From contig NZ_CP107785.1 of the NCBI RefSeq assembly GCF_036345915.1, positions 5,766,001-5,830,000 of the forward strand: a DNA stretch of 64,000 bases. The letters are read 5' to 3'. The first letter of the stretch is position 1. Each line of letters opens with the position of its first letter. Source of the DNA: Nocardia sp. NBC_00565 (GTDB lineage Bacteria; Actinomycetota; Actinomycetes; Mycobacteriales; Mycobacteriaceae). Positions 21,305-30,718 of this stretch are shown here, in pieces. The position numbers and the translations under genes are program-made. Under the pieces are notes generated by a model. It saw only the letters and a list, made by a program, of their open reading frames with translations. It had not been told where the DNA came from and searched no databases.

Positions 21305-24295
21305 TCAGCGCCCGGCGTCCTGGTAGGCCTTCACCGCGGCATCCAGTTCCTCCAGCGCCTTGCCGAAGTCCTGGAAGTTGCCGGACTTCATGGCATTTCG
21401 CACACTTTCGATCTTCTTGCTCAGGTCCGCGGCCGCGGCATCCTTTGCGGCGGCTCCGGTCGCGGGCGGCGGTGTGGTGCCCTGCGCCGGTGGCGTGGTG
21501 CCCTGGGTCGGCGGCGTGGTGCCGTGTTCCACCGGCGGTGCCGTACCCGGTTTCGGCCTGCTCGCCGGATCACCGCCGAACGGCGTGGCCAGCGAACCCG
21601 TCCCCGGCAACACCTGATTCAGCGCGTCGGCCAGAGTGGAGGCGAAGCCGACCTTCACACTGCCCGCCACATCGCGATAGCTCACCAGTACACGCAGTAG
21701 CTGCGGGAAGGTGGAGCTGCCCGTATTTCGTTCGTTGTAAAACGGCTCCACATAGAGGATTCCGCCGTCGGCGATCGGCAATGTCAGCAGATTGCCGTAT
21801 CTGATCTTGTTCGAGTTCGACAGCAATGTTTTCTGACTGGAGACTTCGGGCGCTGTCGTCATGCTGTTCTGCGTCTGCTGCGGACCCTGTGTCTGCGCAT
21901 CGGTCGGCAATTGCAAGATCGTGAATTTGCCGTAGCCGTCCGGATCCGAACGCACCGAGATATACGCGGACAGGAATTGCCGGTTGTAGCCGACCATGGC
22001 ACTGGTCAAATTGAACACCGGCTTATTCGTCGCCGGATCACCGAGCAGCACATAGTACGGCGGCTGGTCGAAAGTGCCGCCCTCGGCGGTCGGATCGCTG
22101 GGCACCGACCAGAAAGCGTTGTTGGTGAAGAACTCTCGCGGATTGTCCACGTGGTACTTGGTCAGCATTTCGCGCTGCACCTTGAACATATCCTCGGGAT
22201 AGCGGAAGTGCGCGCGCAACTCCGGGGAGATCTCGCTCTCTGACTTGACCGCGCCGGGGAACACACCGCGCCAGGCCTTGAGCACCGGGTCGGTGGGGTC
22301 CACCTCGTAGAGGGTCACCGTGCCGTCGTAGGCGTCGACGGTGGCCTTCACCGAGTTCCGGATATAGCTGACCTCCTTGCGCGGCAGCAGTCTTCCGGTC
22401 TTTTTGTCGATGCTGTCCTCCGTGCCCTCCAGCGAGGTGGACTGCGCGTACGGGTAGTTGTCCAGCGTGGTGTAGGCGTCGACGATCCACTGCATCCGGC
22501 CACCGACGACCGCCGGGTAGGCGTTGCCGTCGGTGGTCAGCCATGGCGCCACCTTCTGCACCCGCTCACGCGGACTGCGATTGAAGATGATCTTGGAGTC
22601 GTCACCGATGGCGGAGGAGAACAAGATATTGCGCTCGGTGTACTTCGCGGCGAAGGCCAACCGGTTGAACCAGTTGCCGATCGAGACGCCGCCCTTGCCG
22701 TTGTAGGTGAATTGCGCGGTGTCGGAGTCGTACTCGCGCGGCTGCTGGCCGCTCACGCCGCCGACGATCGCGTAATCCGGGTTGGACTGCGAGATCAGCT
22801 CGCCGTAGTAGACGCGCGGCTGGTCGACCTTGATCTGCTGCTGATCCGTCGTGTTGAACAGATCGCTGACCAGGAAGATCGGATAGCCGCTGTCGCTGCT
22901 GCCACCGGAATTGGCGTTCGGATCGTCGTACTGCGGCTTGTTGACCCGATTGGCGGGGGCGGCGACGAAACCGTTGCCGTGGGTGTAGACGGTGTGCTTG
23001 TTGATCCAGTCGGTCTGGTTGCCGCTCAGCGCGGACGGATGCAGCTCGCGCGCGGCCACGATGTAGTCCTGCACGTCGCCACTGAGGTTGTAGCGGTCGA
23101 TATCCAGCGACTCCGGGAAGCCGTAGAAGTTCTTCAGCTGCTTGAGCTGCGTGAAGGTGGGCGAGAGAATATTCGGATCGAGCAGCCGAGCGTTGCCGAT
23201 GGTGGCCGCGTCGACCGGGACCTCGAGCGGGCTCTTCTTACTATCCCCCTTGTAGTCCTTGTACTCGATCTTGTCCGAGGTGATGCCGAACGCCTGCCTG
23301 GTGGCGGCGATATTGCGCTGGATGTACTCGCTCTCCTTGTCCGCGGCGTTCGGGCGCACCGAGAACTGCTCGACCACCAGCGGCCACACCGCGCCGACCA
23401 GGATCGAGGACAGCACGAGCAGCGCGGCGGCCATCGCAGGCACCCGCAGATCGCGCAGCACGATTCCGGCGAAGAAGGCGATCGCGCAGATCACCGCGAT
23501 GGACAACAGGATCAGCTTCGCGGGCAGCACGGCGTTGATATCGGTGTAGGAACCACCGGTGAACGTCGGCTCCTTGCGGCTGCTCGACAGCAGTTCGTAG
23601 CGATCGAACCAGTAGGCAACCGCCTTGAGCAGCACGAAGATTCCGGCGATCACGGCAAGCTGGATGCGCGCGGGCCGAGTCAGCGTGCCCTCGCGTCCGC
23701 TCAGGCGCAGACCGCCGAAGACGTAGTGCGTCACCAGGTTGGCGAAGAACGCGATGACCACCGAGACGAACAGCCAGTTCAGCACCATGCGATAGAAGGG
23801 CAGATCGAAGGCGTAGAAGCCGACGTCGAGGCCGAACTGCGGATCGGTCTGACCGAACGAGCCGCCGTTGAGGAACAGCTGCACCGTCACCCAATTCGAC
23901 TGCGCCACCAGGCCCGACAGCACGCCGAGCAGCAGCGGGATGCCGACGCCGAACAGCTTGAGCCAGCTCATCACGGTGGTGCGATAGCGCGCGATCGGAT
24001 CGTTCGGACCCGCCACCGGCACGAACACCGGCCTGGTTCGGTAGGCGAGCAACAGCGCCAACCAGACCACGAGACCGACGAACAGCGCGACGACGACCAA
24101 CAACAGCACGCGCGTGCGCAATACGGTGAGATAGACGCTGCGGAAACCGACCTCGCCGAACCACAACCAGTTCGTATAGGTGTCGGTCAGCCGCGGTCCC
24201 AGCAGCAGCAGAGCCGCCACAATGATGGCCGCCACCAGCAGCACTCGGCTGCGTCGGGACAACGAAGGTAAGCCGGTGGGGGGCCGCATGCCCAC
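21305..24295 (-). CDS. UPF0182 family large membrane protein (Rv3193c-like)
   Basis: This 996-residue protein has seven or so hydrophobic segments in its first third (starting LLVAAIIVAALLLLGP at about 20-35) and then a large, mostly soluble extracytoplasmic region. The C-terminus is Pro/Thr/Gly-rich (repeated GTTPP) and ends in a helical tail. Its function is unknown; it is conserved across mycobacteria and nocardiae. The length matches M. tuberculosis Rv3193c (about 990 residues). The GTG at 24293-24295 (GMRPPTGLP) is preferred because TTGGAGAG lies 8 nt upstream. It is divergent from the PPA1309 gene and convergent with rpf. Confidence 0.92.
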   Translation of the reverse strand: MGMRPPTGLPSLSRRSRVLLVAAIIVAALLLLGPRLTDTYTNWLWFGEVGFRSVYLTVLRTRVLLLVVVALFVGLVVWLALLLAYRTRPVFVPVAGPNDPIARYRTTVMSWLKLFGVGIPLLLGVLSGLVAQSNWVTVQLFLNGGSFGQTDPQFGLDVGFYAFDLPFYRMVLNWLFVSVVIAFFANLVTHYVFGGLRLSGREGTLTRPARIQLAVIAGIFVLLKAVAYWFDRYELLSSSRKEPTFTGGSYTDINAVLPAKLILLSIAVICAIAFFAGIVLRDLRVPAMAAALLVLSSILVGAVWPLVVEQFSVRPNAADKESEYIQRNIAATRQAFGITSDKIEYKDYKGDSKKSPLEVPVDAATIGNARLLDPNILSPTFTQLKQLKNFYGFPESLDIDRYNLSGDVQDYIVAARELHPSALSGNQTDWINKHTVYTHGNGFVAAPANRVNKPQYDDPNANSGGSSDSGYPIFLVSDLFNTTDQQQIKVDQPRVYYGELISQSNPDYAIVGGVSGQQPREYDSDTAQFTYNGKGGVSIGNWFNRLAFAAKYTERNILFSSAIGDDSKIIFNRSPRERVQKVAPWLTTDGNAYPAVVGGRMQWIVDAYTTLDNYPYAQSTSLEGTEDSIDKKTGRLLPRKEVSYIRNSVKATVDAYDGTVTLYEVDPTDPVLKAWRGVFPGAVKSESEISPELRAHFRYPEDMFKVQREMLTKYHVDNPREFFTNNAFWSVPSDPTAEGGTFDQPPYYVLLGDPATNKPVFNLTSAMVGYNRQFLSAYISVRSDPDGYGKFTILQLPTDAQTQGPQQTQNSMTTAPEVSSQKTLLSNSNKIRYGNLLTLPIADGGILYVEPFYNERNTGSSTFPQLLRVLVSYRDVAGSVKVGFASTLADALNQVLPGTGSLATPFGGDPASRPKPGTAPPVEHGTTPPTQGTTPPAQGTTPPPATGAAAKDAAAADLSKKIESVRNAMKSGNFQDFGKALEELDAAVKAYQDAGR

Positions 24296-24489
24296 GATGC
24301 CACTCTCCAAGGTCCGGCGACGCTCGCACTGATTACTCAGCCTTCGCGCCGCAGTCCAATGTTGCGGGTGGTCCATTGCGGACCGCTCTGGGCCCACTCT
24401 ACGGAATCGGACAAGGTACAGACCCGTGGGTTGCAATTGGCCTGCGATTACCCAGACCACGGGGTTGCCAGCAGCGCCGGTTTGGTTGG

Positions 24490-25080
24490 ATGTCCGGTGT
24501 GACCGCAGACCTGCACGCCGAACTCGTCCTGTCCCGTTCCGTCCGGGAGGTGGCGGAATTCGTCGACGCCGAGGGCTGGGACAGACCGCCGCAGATGTTC
24601 GCGCTGGTGCCCACCGCCGATCTGGTCGCGGCCGAGCCCGGGTTACTCGATCAGCTCGACCAGGGCAGCGAGCTGACTCCCATTGCGCAGGAATCGTTCC
24701 CGGAGGACATCACCGGCGGATCGATGGCGCTCGACGAATTCCTCGCGACCACCAGTTGGCCCGATGGGGTCAGCGGCTGCGTGCTCGTCCAGGAGATCGT
24801 GGTGCTCCCGCCGGATGCCGAGAGCACCCTGGACGAGGCGTTCACCCCGCTGCTCGCCGACCACGAGGCCGCCGACGCGGCCGCGCGTGCCGCCGCCGAG
24901 ACGCATCCGGAACGGCGCACCGCCCGACTTTTCGCGGCGGTGCTGCGCGCGGGCACGGAGCTGTGCCTGCTGCAGGTCAAGCCCGAGGACGACGCCGATG
25001 AATTCGGCGATCTCGACCTGCGCACCTACCCGAACCTGGCGCCGAACCTCCTCGAGGCACTGCACCACACCATGGAGTGA
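24490..25080 (+). CDS. PPA1309 family protein, function unknown
   Basis: A 196-residue, acidic, soluble protein with no signal peptide or membrane segment. It resembles the actinobacterial PPA1309 family, which sits between the UPF0182 and PDZ-protease genes in related genomes. Visible conserved-looking parts are the WDRPPQMFALVPTADL segment near residues 30-45 and the DDADEFGDLDLRTYPNLAPN segment near the C-terminus. The ATG at 24490 is chosen as the first in-frame start outside the divergent promoter region. The next gene begins only 3 bp away on the opposite strand, so the two are convergent. Family assignment is from memory of gene context. Confidence 0.7.
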   Translation: MSGVTADLHAELVLSRSVREVAEFVDAEGWDRPPQMFALVPTADLVAAEPGLLDQLDQGSELTPIAQESFPEDITGGSMALDEFLATTSWPDGVSGCVLVQEIVVLPPDAESTLDEAFTPLLADHEAADAAARAAAETHPERRTARLFAAVLRAGTELCLLQVKPEDDADEFGDLDLRTYPNLAPNLLEALHHTME

Positions 25081-25083
25081 GGC

Positions 25084-26118
25084 TCAGCCGCAGGAGACGG
25101 TTTCGCGTCCCGCGTTGATGTCGTTGAGGGATTGCACTGCGCCGTTGAGGTTTTCGACCTTCACCAGGCGCAGGCCATCCGGTGTGCGCTGTTTGGCCTC
25201 ATTGCAGTTGGCGGCCGGGACCAGGAAGGTCTCGGCACCGGCATCGCGGGCGGCCATCATCTTGTACTGGATGCCGCCGATCGGGCCGACCTTGCCGTCC
25301 TGGTCGATGGTGCCGGTGCCCGCGACGAACTTGCCGCCGTCGAGCTCACCGGGGCTGAGCTTGTCGATGAGCGCGAGGCTGAACATGAGACCGGCCGAGG
25401 GGCCGCCGATATCGGCGAGGTTGAACGCGACCTGCAGCGGCGGGCGCGCGCCCTCGGTCGGTGTGAGACCGAGGTAGCCCTTGGCCGCGTCGTCCGGGCG
25501 TGCGGCGAGGGTGATGGTCGCGGTCTGCTCGGCGTTCTCGCGGCGGTACACCACGGTGATCTGGCTGCCCGGGGGCTGCGAGGACACCGCGGCCACCACA
25601 TCCTTGGGCGTGGTGATCGGCGCGTCGTTGATGCTGACCAGTTCGTCGCCGGCCTGCAGCGTCTGCTTGGCCGGGCCGTCGTCGGAGACCTTGCGCACCA
25701 GTACCACCGTCGGCAGGCTCAGGTAGTGCAGCGCGGCCACCTCGGCGTTGCCCTCGGAGTCCTTGAAGTCCTGCTGATTGGACTTATCGATCTCCTCGCG
25801 CGGGACACCGGGCGGGTACACCTCGGCGCGCGGGACCAACCCGTGCTCACCGCTGACCCAGAGCCCGAACGCCTCGAAGATGTTCAACCCGTCGCGCACC
25901 GAGACGGTGGTCATATTCAGGTGCCCGGTCGTCGGGTCGATGTCGGCGCCGCGGACGTCGACGACTTGCTGGCCATCGACCTGGCCGAGGGTATTGAACG
26001 TAGGTCCGGGGCCGAGTGCGACGAACGGCACAGTGAGCACGCTGCCCACCGCGCCGAGCACGAGCACCGGGATCAGGGCGGCCACCAGGGTCAGGATCCG
26101 ACGATTCACCTGGACCAC
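25084..26118 (-). CDS. Membrane-anchored PDZ-domain serine protease, Lon-like (S16; Rv3194c-like)
   Basis: This 344-residue protein has one N-terminal membrane anchor (about residues 8-32), a PDZ domain at about 130-205 (DDGPAKQTLQAGDELVSIN) and a C-terminal Lon-type proteolytic domain. The catalytic dyad is visible as Ser241 in GGPSAGL and Lys286 in QYKMMAARDAG. It should act outside the membrane without an ATPase domain. M. tuberculosis Rv3194c has the same arrangement and position. The start ATG is 26116-26118. The gene is divergent from the DUF2342 gene, with about 120 bp between them. Confidence 0.92.
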   Translation of the reverse strand: MVQVNRRILTLVAALIPVLVLGAVGSVLTVPFVALGPGPTFNTLGQVDGQQVVDVRGADIDPTTGHLNMTTVSVRDGLNIFEAFGLWVSGEHGLVPRAEVYPPGVPREEIDKSNQQDFKDSEGNAEVAALHYLSLPTVVLVRKVSDDGPAKQTLQAGDELVSINDAPITTPKDVVAAVSSQPPGSQITVVYRRENAEQTATITLAARPDDAAKGYLGLTPTEGARPPLQVAFNLADIGGPSAGLMFSLALIDKLSPGELDGGKFVAGTGTIDQDGKVGPIGGIQYKMMAARDAGAETFLVPAANCNEAKQRTPDGLRLVKVENLNGAVQSLNDINAGRETVSCG

Positions 26119-26237
26119 AGTAGTGATCGCCCCCGCCGGAATACACGCATGGGCGGATATTCAGCGCCCCCGCGCGTCCACCGATTTCGCGCCGCGCGAA
26201 CATCGAACCGCCATGCGACACGCGTAATGTTTGGGGT

Positions 26238-27647
26238 ATGAGTGACGTCCCCTTCGGATTTTCGAACCGCGATGACGACGACCGCAAGCGCGGCGACGAG
26301 CCGAGCGGTGCCGGAGCGAACGATCCCTTCGGCTTGGGCGGGGCAGGCGCGGGCGGATTCGATCCGGCGCAGCTCGGACAAATGCTCACCTCGCTCGGCC
26401 AGATGCTGAGTGGCATGGGGCAGCCCGGCTCCGCGCAGTCCGGTCCGGTCAACTACGACGTGGCCAAGCGACTTGCCCGCGAGCAGCTCGGCTCGACTGT
26501 GTCACCGGTGGCCTCGGGCACCGTCAGCGCCGTGACCGATGCCGCGCACCTGGCCGAGTTATGGCTCGACGGCGCGACCACGCTGCCCGCCGGCGCGACC
26601 AAGAGCGCGGCCTGGACCGCCAACGACTGGATCGAGGAGACGCTGCCGACCTGGAAGCGGCTGTGTGATCCGGTGGCCGAGCAGATCTCCAGAATGTGGA
26701 CCGCGCAACTGCCGGAGGAGGCGCGGGAGTTCGCCGGACCGATGGTCGGCATGCTCGGGCAGATGGGCGGACTGGCATTCGGCTCGCAGCTCGGGCAGGC
26801 GCTCGGGCAGCTCGCCAAGGAGGTGCTGACCTCTACCGATATCGGTCTGCCGCTGGGTCCGAGCGGAACCGCGGCGCTGCTGCCCGCGGCGATCTCGGAG
26901 TTCAGCGCCGGGCTGGAACAGCCGGAGAGCGAGATCCTGGTCTTCCTCGCGGCCCGTGAGGCCGCGCATCAGCGACTGTTCGGCCATGTGCCGTGGCTGC
27001 GCCAGCAGGTGCTCGGCGCGGTCGAGGACTATGCGCGCGGCATCAAGATGGACTTCTCCGCGCTGGAGTCGGCGGCCCAGGGCATCGACCCGATGTCGCT
27101 GACCGATCCCGCCAAGCTCGAGGAGCTCCTGTCCCAGGGCACCTTCGAACCGCAGACCACCCCGGAACAGAAACAGGCGCTGGAGCGGCTGGAGACGCTG
27201 CTCGCCCTGATCGAGGGCTGGGTGCAGGTCGTGGTCACCGACGCGGTCGGCGATCGCCTGCCCGGCGCGGGTGCGCTGGCCGAGACGCTGATCCGCCGTC
27301 GCGCCACCGGTGGTCCGGCCGAGCAGACCTTCGCGACCCTGGTCGGGTTGGAACTGCGGCCGCGCAAGCTGCGTGAGGCGGCGGCGCTGTGGCGGCGGCT
27401 CACCGTCGATACGGGCATCGACGCGCGCGACGCCATCTGGGCGCACCCGGACCTGCTGCCGGATTCCAACGACCTGGACTCCCCCGCCGGCTTCATCGAT
27501 TCGGTGATCGGCGGCGGCACCAACGCATTCGACGATCCGCTGGCCCAACTGGCCGAGACCGAGGCTCGTGAGCAGGCCGAGCGCGAAAAGGGCAGGGGCG
27601 ACGGCGAATCCGGCCCCAACCTCGGCAAGGACACCGACGCGTCCTGA
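26238..27647 (+). CDS. DUF2342 / zincin-like family protein (Rv3195-like)
   Basis: A 469-residue cytoplasmic protein. The N-terminal 70 residues are acidic, then Gly-rich (FGLGGAGAGGFDPAQLGQ), and the rest is helical. The position of the zincin HExxH motif is occupied by REAAH (240-244), so the first metal-ligand histidine is replaced by Arg. Activity as a protease is therefore doubtful even though the family carries the metallopeptidase name. The ATG at 26238 is preceded by TAATGT seven bases upstream, which fits a leaderless promoter. Gene order around it is the same as in M. tuberculosis Rv3194c-Rv3196. Confidence 0.85.
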   Translation: MSDVPFGFSNRDDDDRKRGDEPSGAGANDPFGLGGAGAGGFDPAQLGQMLTSLGQMLSGMGQPGSAQSGPVNYDVAKRLAREQLGSTVSPVASGTVSAVTDAAHLAELWLDGATTLPAGATKSAAWTANDWIEETLPTWKRLCDPVAEQISRMWTAQLPEEAREFAGPMVGMLGQMGGLAFGSQLGQALGQLAKEVLTSTDIGLPLGPSGTAALLPAAISEFSAGLEQPESEILVFLAAREAAHQRLFGHVPWLRQQVLGAVEDYARGIKMDFSALESAAQGIDPMSLTDPAKLEELLSQGTFEPQTTPEQKQALERLETLLALIEGWVQVVVTDAVGDRLPGAGALAETLIRRRATGGPAEQTFATLVGLELRPRKLREAAALWRRLTVDTGIDARDAIWAHPDLLPDSNDLDSPAGFIDSVIGGGTNAFDDPLAQLAETEAREQAEREKGRGDGESGPNLGKDTDAS

Positions 27648-27735
27648 TAGTTGTCCTGTTGATAAGTACGAATCCCTGTGGATTACTGCGGGATTCGCGC
27701 TGATTCACCCGTGATGTGGTGCGCATACTGCTCGC

Positions 27736-28599
27736 ATGACGACGGGGCGGGTATGCGGGCCGATGCTGGCGCCGCGAGTGACGGTATTGGTGCGGGCGTC
27801 CGGGGTAGTGCAGCTCGGATGGGATCCCGAGGGCGCGCTATTGCTCGATCGGACACCGTTGGACGCCGATACCGTGCTCGCGTTCCTGCGGCTACTGGAT
27901 GGGATGCAGAGTCGGCCACAGGTCATCTGGCGGGCCGGGGAGTGCGGGATCGAGCCCGAGGCCGCGGCCGAGCTCTTGACCCGCATCGATGACGCGGGAC
28001 TACTGCTGCATCCGAACGAACGGATGGGCCGGGTGCGTTCGGTGCGGGTGCACGGACTCGGACCACTCGCGGACGCGCTCTCGACCGGGCTGCGCGGACT
28101 CGGCCTGCGCCCGATCCGGTCACGTGGGTACACCCCCGACGGTTCGGTCCCCGACTGGCGCGGCGAACTCGTGGTGTTGACCGACACACTGGTGATCGAC
28201 CCTCGGTTCACCAATGAGCTTGTGCTGCATGGGATCGCACATATGCAGGTCCGCATTCGCGATGCGAAGGGCGTGGTCGGTCCGTTCGTTGTGCCGGGCC
28301 GAACGAGCTGCCTGCGTTGCGCGCATCTGACCCGCTGCGACTACGACGCGGAGTGGCCGCACCTGGCCGCACAGTTGCTCGGCCGCGTCGGGCATGCGTC
28401 ACCGGCCGCGATCGCGGCAACCGCCGCGCTGGCGCTGTACGAACTCGAGACGATCCTGGCCTGCTCGGCGCGCCGGACACCGGCCACCCTGAACACCACC
28501 CTCGAATTGGACCTCGACTCGCACCTGGTCGAGCAACGCGATTGGGCGGTACACACCGCATGTGGCTGCCATGCGATCTCCGCTGATGCGAACTCATGA
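27736..28599 (+). CDS. E1/ThiF-like, cyclodehydratase-domain protein (Rv3196-like)
   Basis: A 287-residue protein resembling the ThiF-like partner domain of azole-forming cyclodehydratases. The signature is the stretch VGPFVVPGRTSCLRCAHLTR near 181-200. Cys192/Cys195 together with Cys276/Cys278 (ACGC) could bind zinc. A Rossmann-like HGLGPLADAL lies at 106-115, but no complete ATP-binding glycine loop is seen. No precursor peptide or YcaO partner is encoded nearby, so a role in peptide modification is not supported by context. A possible leaderless promoter (CATACT, then 6 nt) precedes the ATG. The M. tuberculosis homologue lies in the same place. Confidence 0.75.
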   Translation: MTTGRVCGPMLAPRVTVLVRASGVVQLGWDPEGALLLDRTPLDADTVLAFLRLLDGMQSRPQVIWRAGECGIEPEAAAELLTRIDDAGLLLHPNERMGRVRSVRVHGLGPLADALSTGLRGLGLRPIRSRGYTPDGSVPDWRGELVVLTDTLVIDPRFTNELVLHGIAHMQVRIRDAKGVVGPFVVPGRTSCLRCAHLTRCDYDAEWPHLAAQLLGRVGHASPAAIAATAALALYELETILACSARRTPATLNTTLELDLDSHLVEQRDWAVHTACGCHAISADANS

Positions 28600-28715
28600 C
28601 CAGAGGCGATCATGTGCTGTTCCGGCCGATGAAGGTGTCGATTCTTACACTCCGCCAAGGAAGGGCATCAAGATTGGCATGGCAAATCCACGGGTTTGTC
28701 CGCCATGATGGGTAC

Positions 28716-30059
28716 GTGTCTGAGATTGTGCGTCGTCGCTCATCCCGCAATGCCAAGTTAGCCAAGATTCCGCTCGGTATCGCTGGCCGGGCCGCCGTCG
28801 GGTTCGGCAAGAGGTTGGCCGGTGGCGACAAGTCCGAGATCAACGCCCAGTTGAACCAGAAGGCCGCCGAACAGCTGTTCACCGTGCTCGGTGAGCTCAA
28901 GGGCGGTGCGATGAAGTTCGGCCAGGCGCTGAGCGTGATGGAGGCCGCGGTTCCCGAGGAGTTCGGCGAGCACTATCGCGAGGCACTCACCAAATTGCAG
29001 GCCGCCGCGCCGCCGATGCCGGCCGAGACCGTGCATCGGGTCCTGGACCAGCAGCTGGGCACCCAGTGGCGGCAGCGGTTCCAGTCCTTCGAAGACACTC
29101 CCGCCGCGTCGGCGAGCATCGGCCAGGTGCACAAGGCGGTCTGGTCGGACGGTCGGACGGTCGCGGTGAAGGTGCAGTATCCCGGCGCGGACGAGGCGCT
29201 GCGCGCCGATCTCAAGACCCTGTCGCGGATGACCGGCCTGATCGCCTCGGTCGTTCCTGGCGCGGATGTGAAGCCGCTCCTGGCCGAGATCACCGAACGC
29301 ACCGAGGAGGAGCTCGACTACCGCAATGAGGCCGCCAACCAGCGCGCCTTCGCGAAGGGCTTCGACGGGCATCCGGAGATCGTGGTGCCGAGGGTGGTGG
29401 CCAGCGCGCCGAAGGTGATCGTGACCGAATGGCTCGACGGCACCCCGGTCTCCACGATCATCAAGCTGGGCGCCGAGGATCCGGAGGGCACCCGGGCCCT
29501 GCGCAATCGCGTCGCCGCATTGATGGGCAAGTTCCACTTCTCCTCGCCGGAGACTGTCGGCCTGCTGCACGCCGATCCGCATCCCGGCAACTTCATGATG
29601 CTGCCCGACGGCAAATTGGCCGTCATCGACTTCGGCGCCTGCGCGCCCATGCCGGGCGGCTTCCCGGAGATCTTCGGGCGGATGCTCGCGCTGGAAGTCG
29701 ACGAACGCTTCGACGAGCTGGTGCAGTTGATGTACGACAACGGCTGGGTGATTCCCGGCCGAACCGTCACCGATCAGGAGATCGCCGACTACCTGCGGCC
29801 GTTCACCGACCCGATCCAGACCGATTCGTTCCACTTCACCCGCAAGTGGATGCAGCGGATGGCGGGCAAGGCCTCCGATATCACCAGCACCGATATGAAG
29901 ACCGCGCGCGCCCTGCAGCTGCCCGCGCAGTACGTGATGATCTTCCGGGTCCTCGGCGGCTCGGTCGGCATCCTGGCCCAGCTCGACGCGGAGCTGCCGT
30001 TCATGCAACTGGTGCGGACCTGGATGCCCGGCTTCCGCGAGGAGCGCTCGGCCAGCTGA
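28716..30059 (+). CDS. ABC1/UbiB-family atypical kinase (Rv3197-like)
   Basis: A 447-residue protein, the same length as M. tuberculosis Rv3197. Family motifs are in order: KFGQ (67-70), the alanine-rich loop ASASIG (131-136) that replaces the glycine loop, VAVK (Lys152), HADPHPGN (284-291) and DFG (304-306). ABC1 proteins bind ATP and are linked elsewhere to isoprenoid-quinone metabolism; Rv3197 has been connected with macrolide tolerance. That is notable because whiB7 is the next gene, on the opposite strand. GTG at 28716 is chosen by protein length and by CATGAT at -10 spacing, which suggests leaderless transcription. The frame stays open upstream to 28596. Confidence 0.9.
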   Translation: MSEIVRRRSSRNAKLAKIPLGIAGRAAVGFGKRLAGGDKSEINAQLNQKAAEQLFTVLGELKGGAMKFGQALSVMEAAVPEEFGEHYREALTKLQAAAPPMPAETVHRVLDQQLGTQWRQRFQSFEDTPAASASIGQVHKAVWSDGRTVAVKVQYPGADEALRADLKTLSRMTGLIASVVPGADVKPLLAEITERTEEELDYRNEAANQRAFAKGFDGHPEIVVPRVVASAPKVIVTEWLDGTPVSTIIKLGAEDPEGTRALRNRVAALMGKFHFSSPETVGLLHADPHPGNFMMLPDGKLAVIDFGACAPMPGGFPEIFGRMLALEVDERFDELVQLMYDNGWVIPGRTVTDQEIADYLRPFTDPIQTDSFHFTRKWMQRMAGKASDITSTDMKTARALQLPAQYVMIFRVLGGSVGILAQLDAELPFMQLVRTWMPGFREERSAS

Positions 30060-30126
30060 TTGATCTCGAACCGTCCGACACCCCGGCGGCCGGTCCGAAC
30101 ACATGTGAAAAGTATTGCCGTGGAAC

Positions 30127-30172
30127 GCAAACGAGCCGCCCACCTGATCTCGAGGTGAGCGGCTGGTTTGCT
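30127..30172. terminator. Bidirectional terminator between the ABC1 kinase and whiB7
   Basis: Imperfect inverted repeat with arms AAACGAGCCGCCCACCT and AGGTGAGCGGCTGGTTT around a GATCTCG loop, followed by a pyrimidine-rich stretch. It lies between convergent genes. Confidence 0.75.
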
Positions 30173-30204
30173 TTCTCGTTCCTGGGCCCGGCCCGGATCC
30201 GAAG

Positions 30205-30252
30205 CGGCCGGGTGGGCCTCAGCGACCGGAGGGAGGGGAGCCACGGATCTCA
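30205..30252 (+). repeat. Possible second dispersed repeat (CTCAGCGACCG type), copy at whiB7 3' end
   Basis: The tract GGGCCTCAGCGACCGGAGGG followed by ATGCCGAGA closely resembles 20188-20250 (GGGCTCAGCGACCGAAGAG followed by ATGCCGAGA). Both sit in non-coding DNA beyond gene ends. Two copies only are seen in this window. Confidence 0.35.
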
Positions 30253-30573
30253 TGCCGAGATCGCGACCTTGCGCGGACGACCACGCGGGCGCTTGCGGGC
30301 GATCACGACACCCTGGTCGAAGATCTCACCGCCCCAGACACCCCACGGCTCACCCCGATCCATGGCCGCGGTCAGGCAGCCCTTTCGGATGGGGCAGGAC
30401 GCGCACAGCGCCTTGGCCTGCTCCAACTGGACCGGGCTCTCGGCGAACCACAGATCGGGATCTCCGGCTCGACAAGGCAGGACCTTTGTGACCTCCCGGG
30501 GGCGGGTAGGCCGTGCCACGGTTCGGCATGTCACGTCAGTAGTGGCTTGTGGCCAGCTCTCTGCGGTGAACAC
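30250..30573 (-). CDS. whiB7: WhiB7, iron-sulfur transcription activator of intrinsic antibiotic resistance
   Basis: A 107-residue WhiB-family protein. Four cysteines (34, 57, 60, 66; LPCRAGD and CASCPIRKGC) ligate a 4Fe-4S cluster. The GVWGGE turn (78-83) contacts SigA. The C-terminal RPRGRPRK AT-hook (95-102) is specific to WhiB7 among WhiB proteins and binds AT-rich DNA upstream of -35 boxes. In mycobacteria it responds to ribosome-targeting drugs. The GTG at 30571-30573 is chosen because AAGGAG lies 6-7 nt upstream. A shorter start at the GTG near 30534 would give a length nearer the mycobacterial protein but has no good ribosome site. Its leader, attenuator and promoter are listed separately. 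Confidence 0.93.
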   Translation of the reverse strand: MFTAESWPQATTDVTCRTVARPTRPREVTKVLPCRAGDPDLWFAESPVQLEQAKALCASCPIRKGCLTAAMDRGEPWGVWGGEIFDQGVVIARKRPRGRPRKVAISA

Positions 30574-30653
30574 GTCGTTCTCCTTCAGCTCGTTTGCAGC
30601 GGTACGTTTCGTTCGTTCCGCGAAACCGAGGCCGGTGCTGGCTGAAGGGCCGG

Positions 30654-30700
30654 TAAAAAAAATACTGGCCACGGTTTCGCTTCGGGCGATCCGTGGCCAG
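30654..30700 (-). terminator. whiB7: Intrinsic terminator/attenuator in the whiB7 leader
   Basis: Minus-strand CTGGCCACGG pairs perfectly with CCGTGGCCAG around a 16-nt loop and is followed by TATTTTTTTT. It lies between the leader ORF (stop at 30719) and the whiB7 start (30573), so read-through is required for whiB7 expression. Ribosome-dependent attenuation is known for mycobacterial whiB7 leaders. Confidence 0.85.
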
Positions 30701-30718
30701 GAGGTCGGGGAGTGTTCC

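Noticed and set aside
22712..24271. Plus-strand ORF of 519 codons opposite the UPF0182 gene
   Set aside because: Composition is a Gln/His/Arg shadow of the membrane-protein frame on the other strand; no ribosome site or family resemblance.
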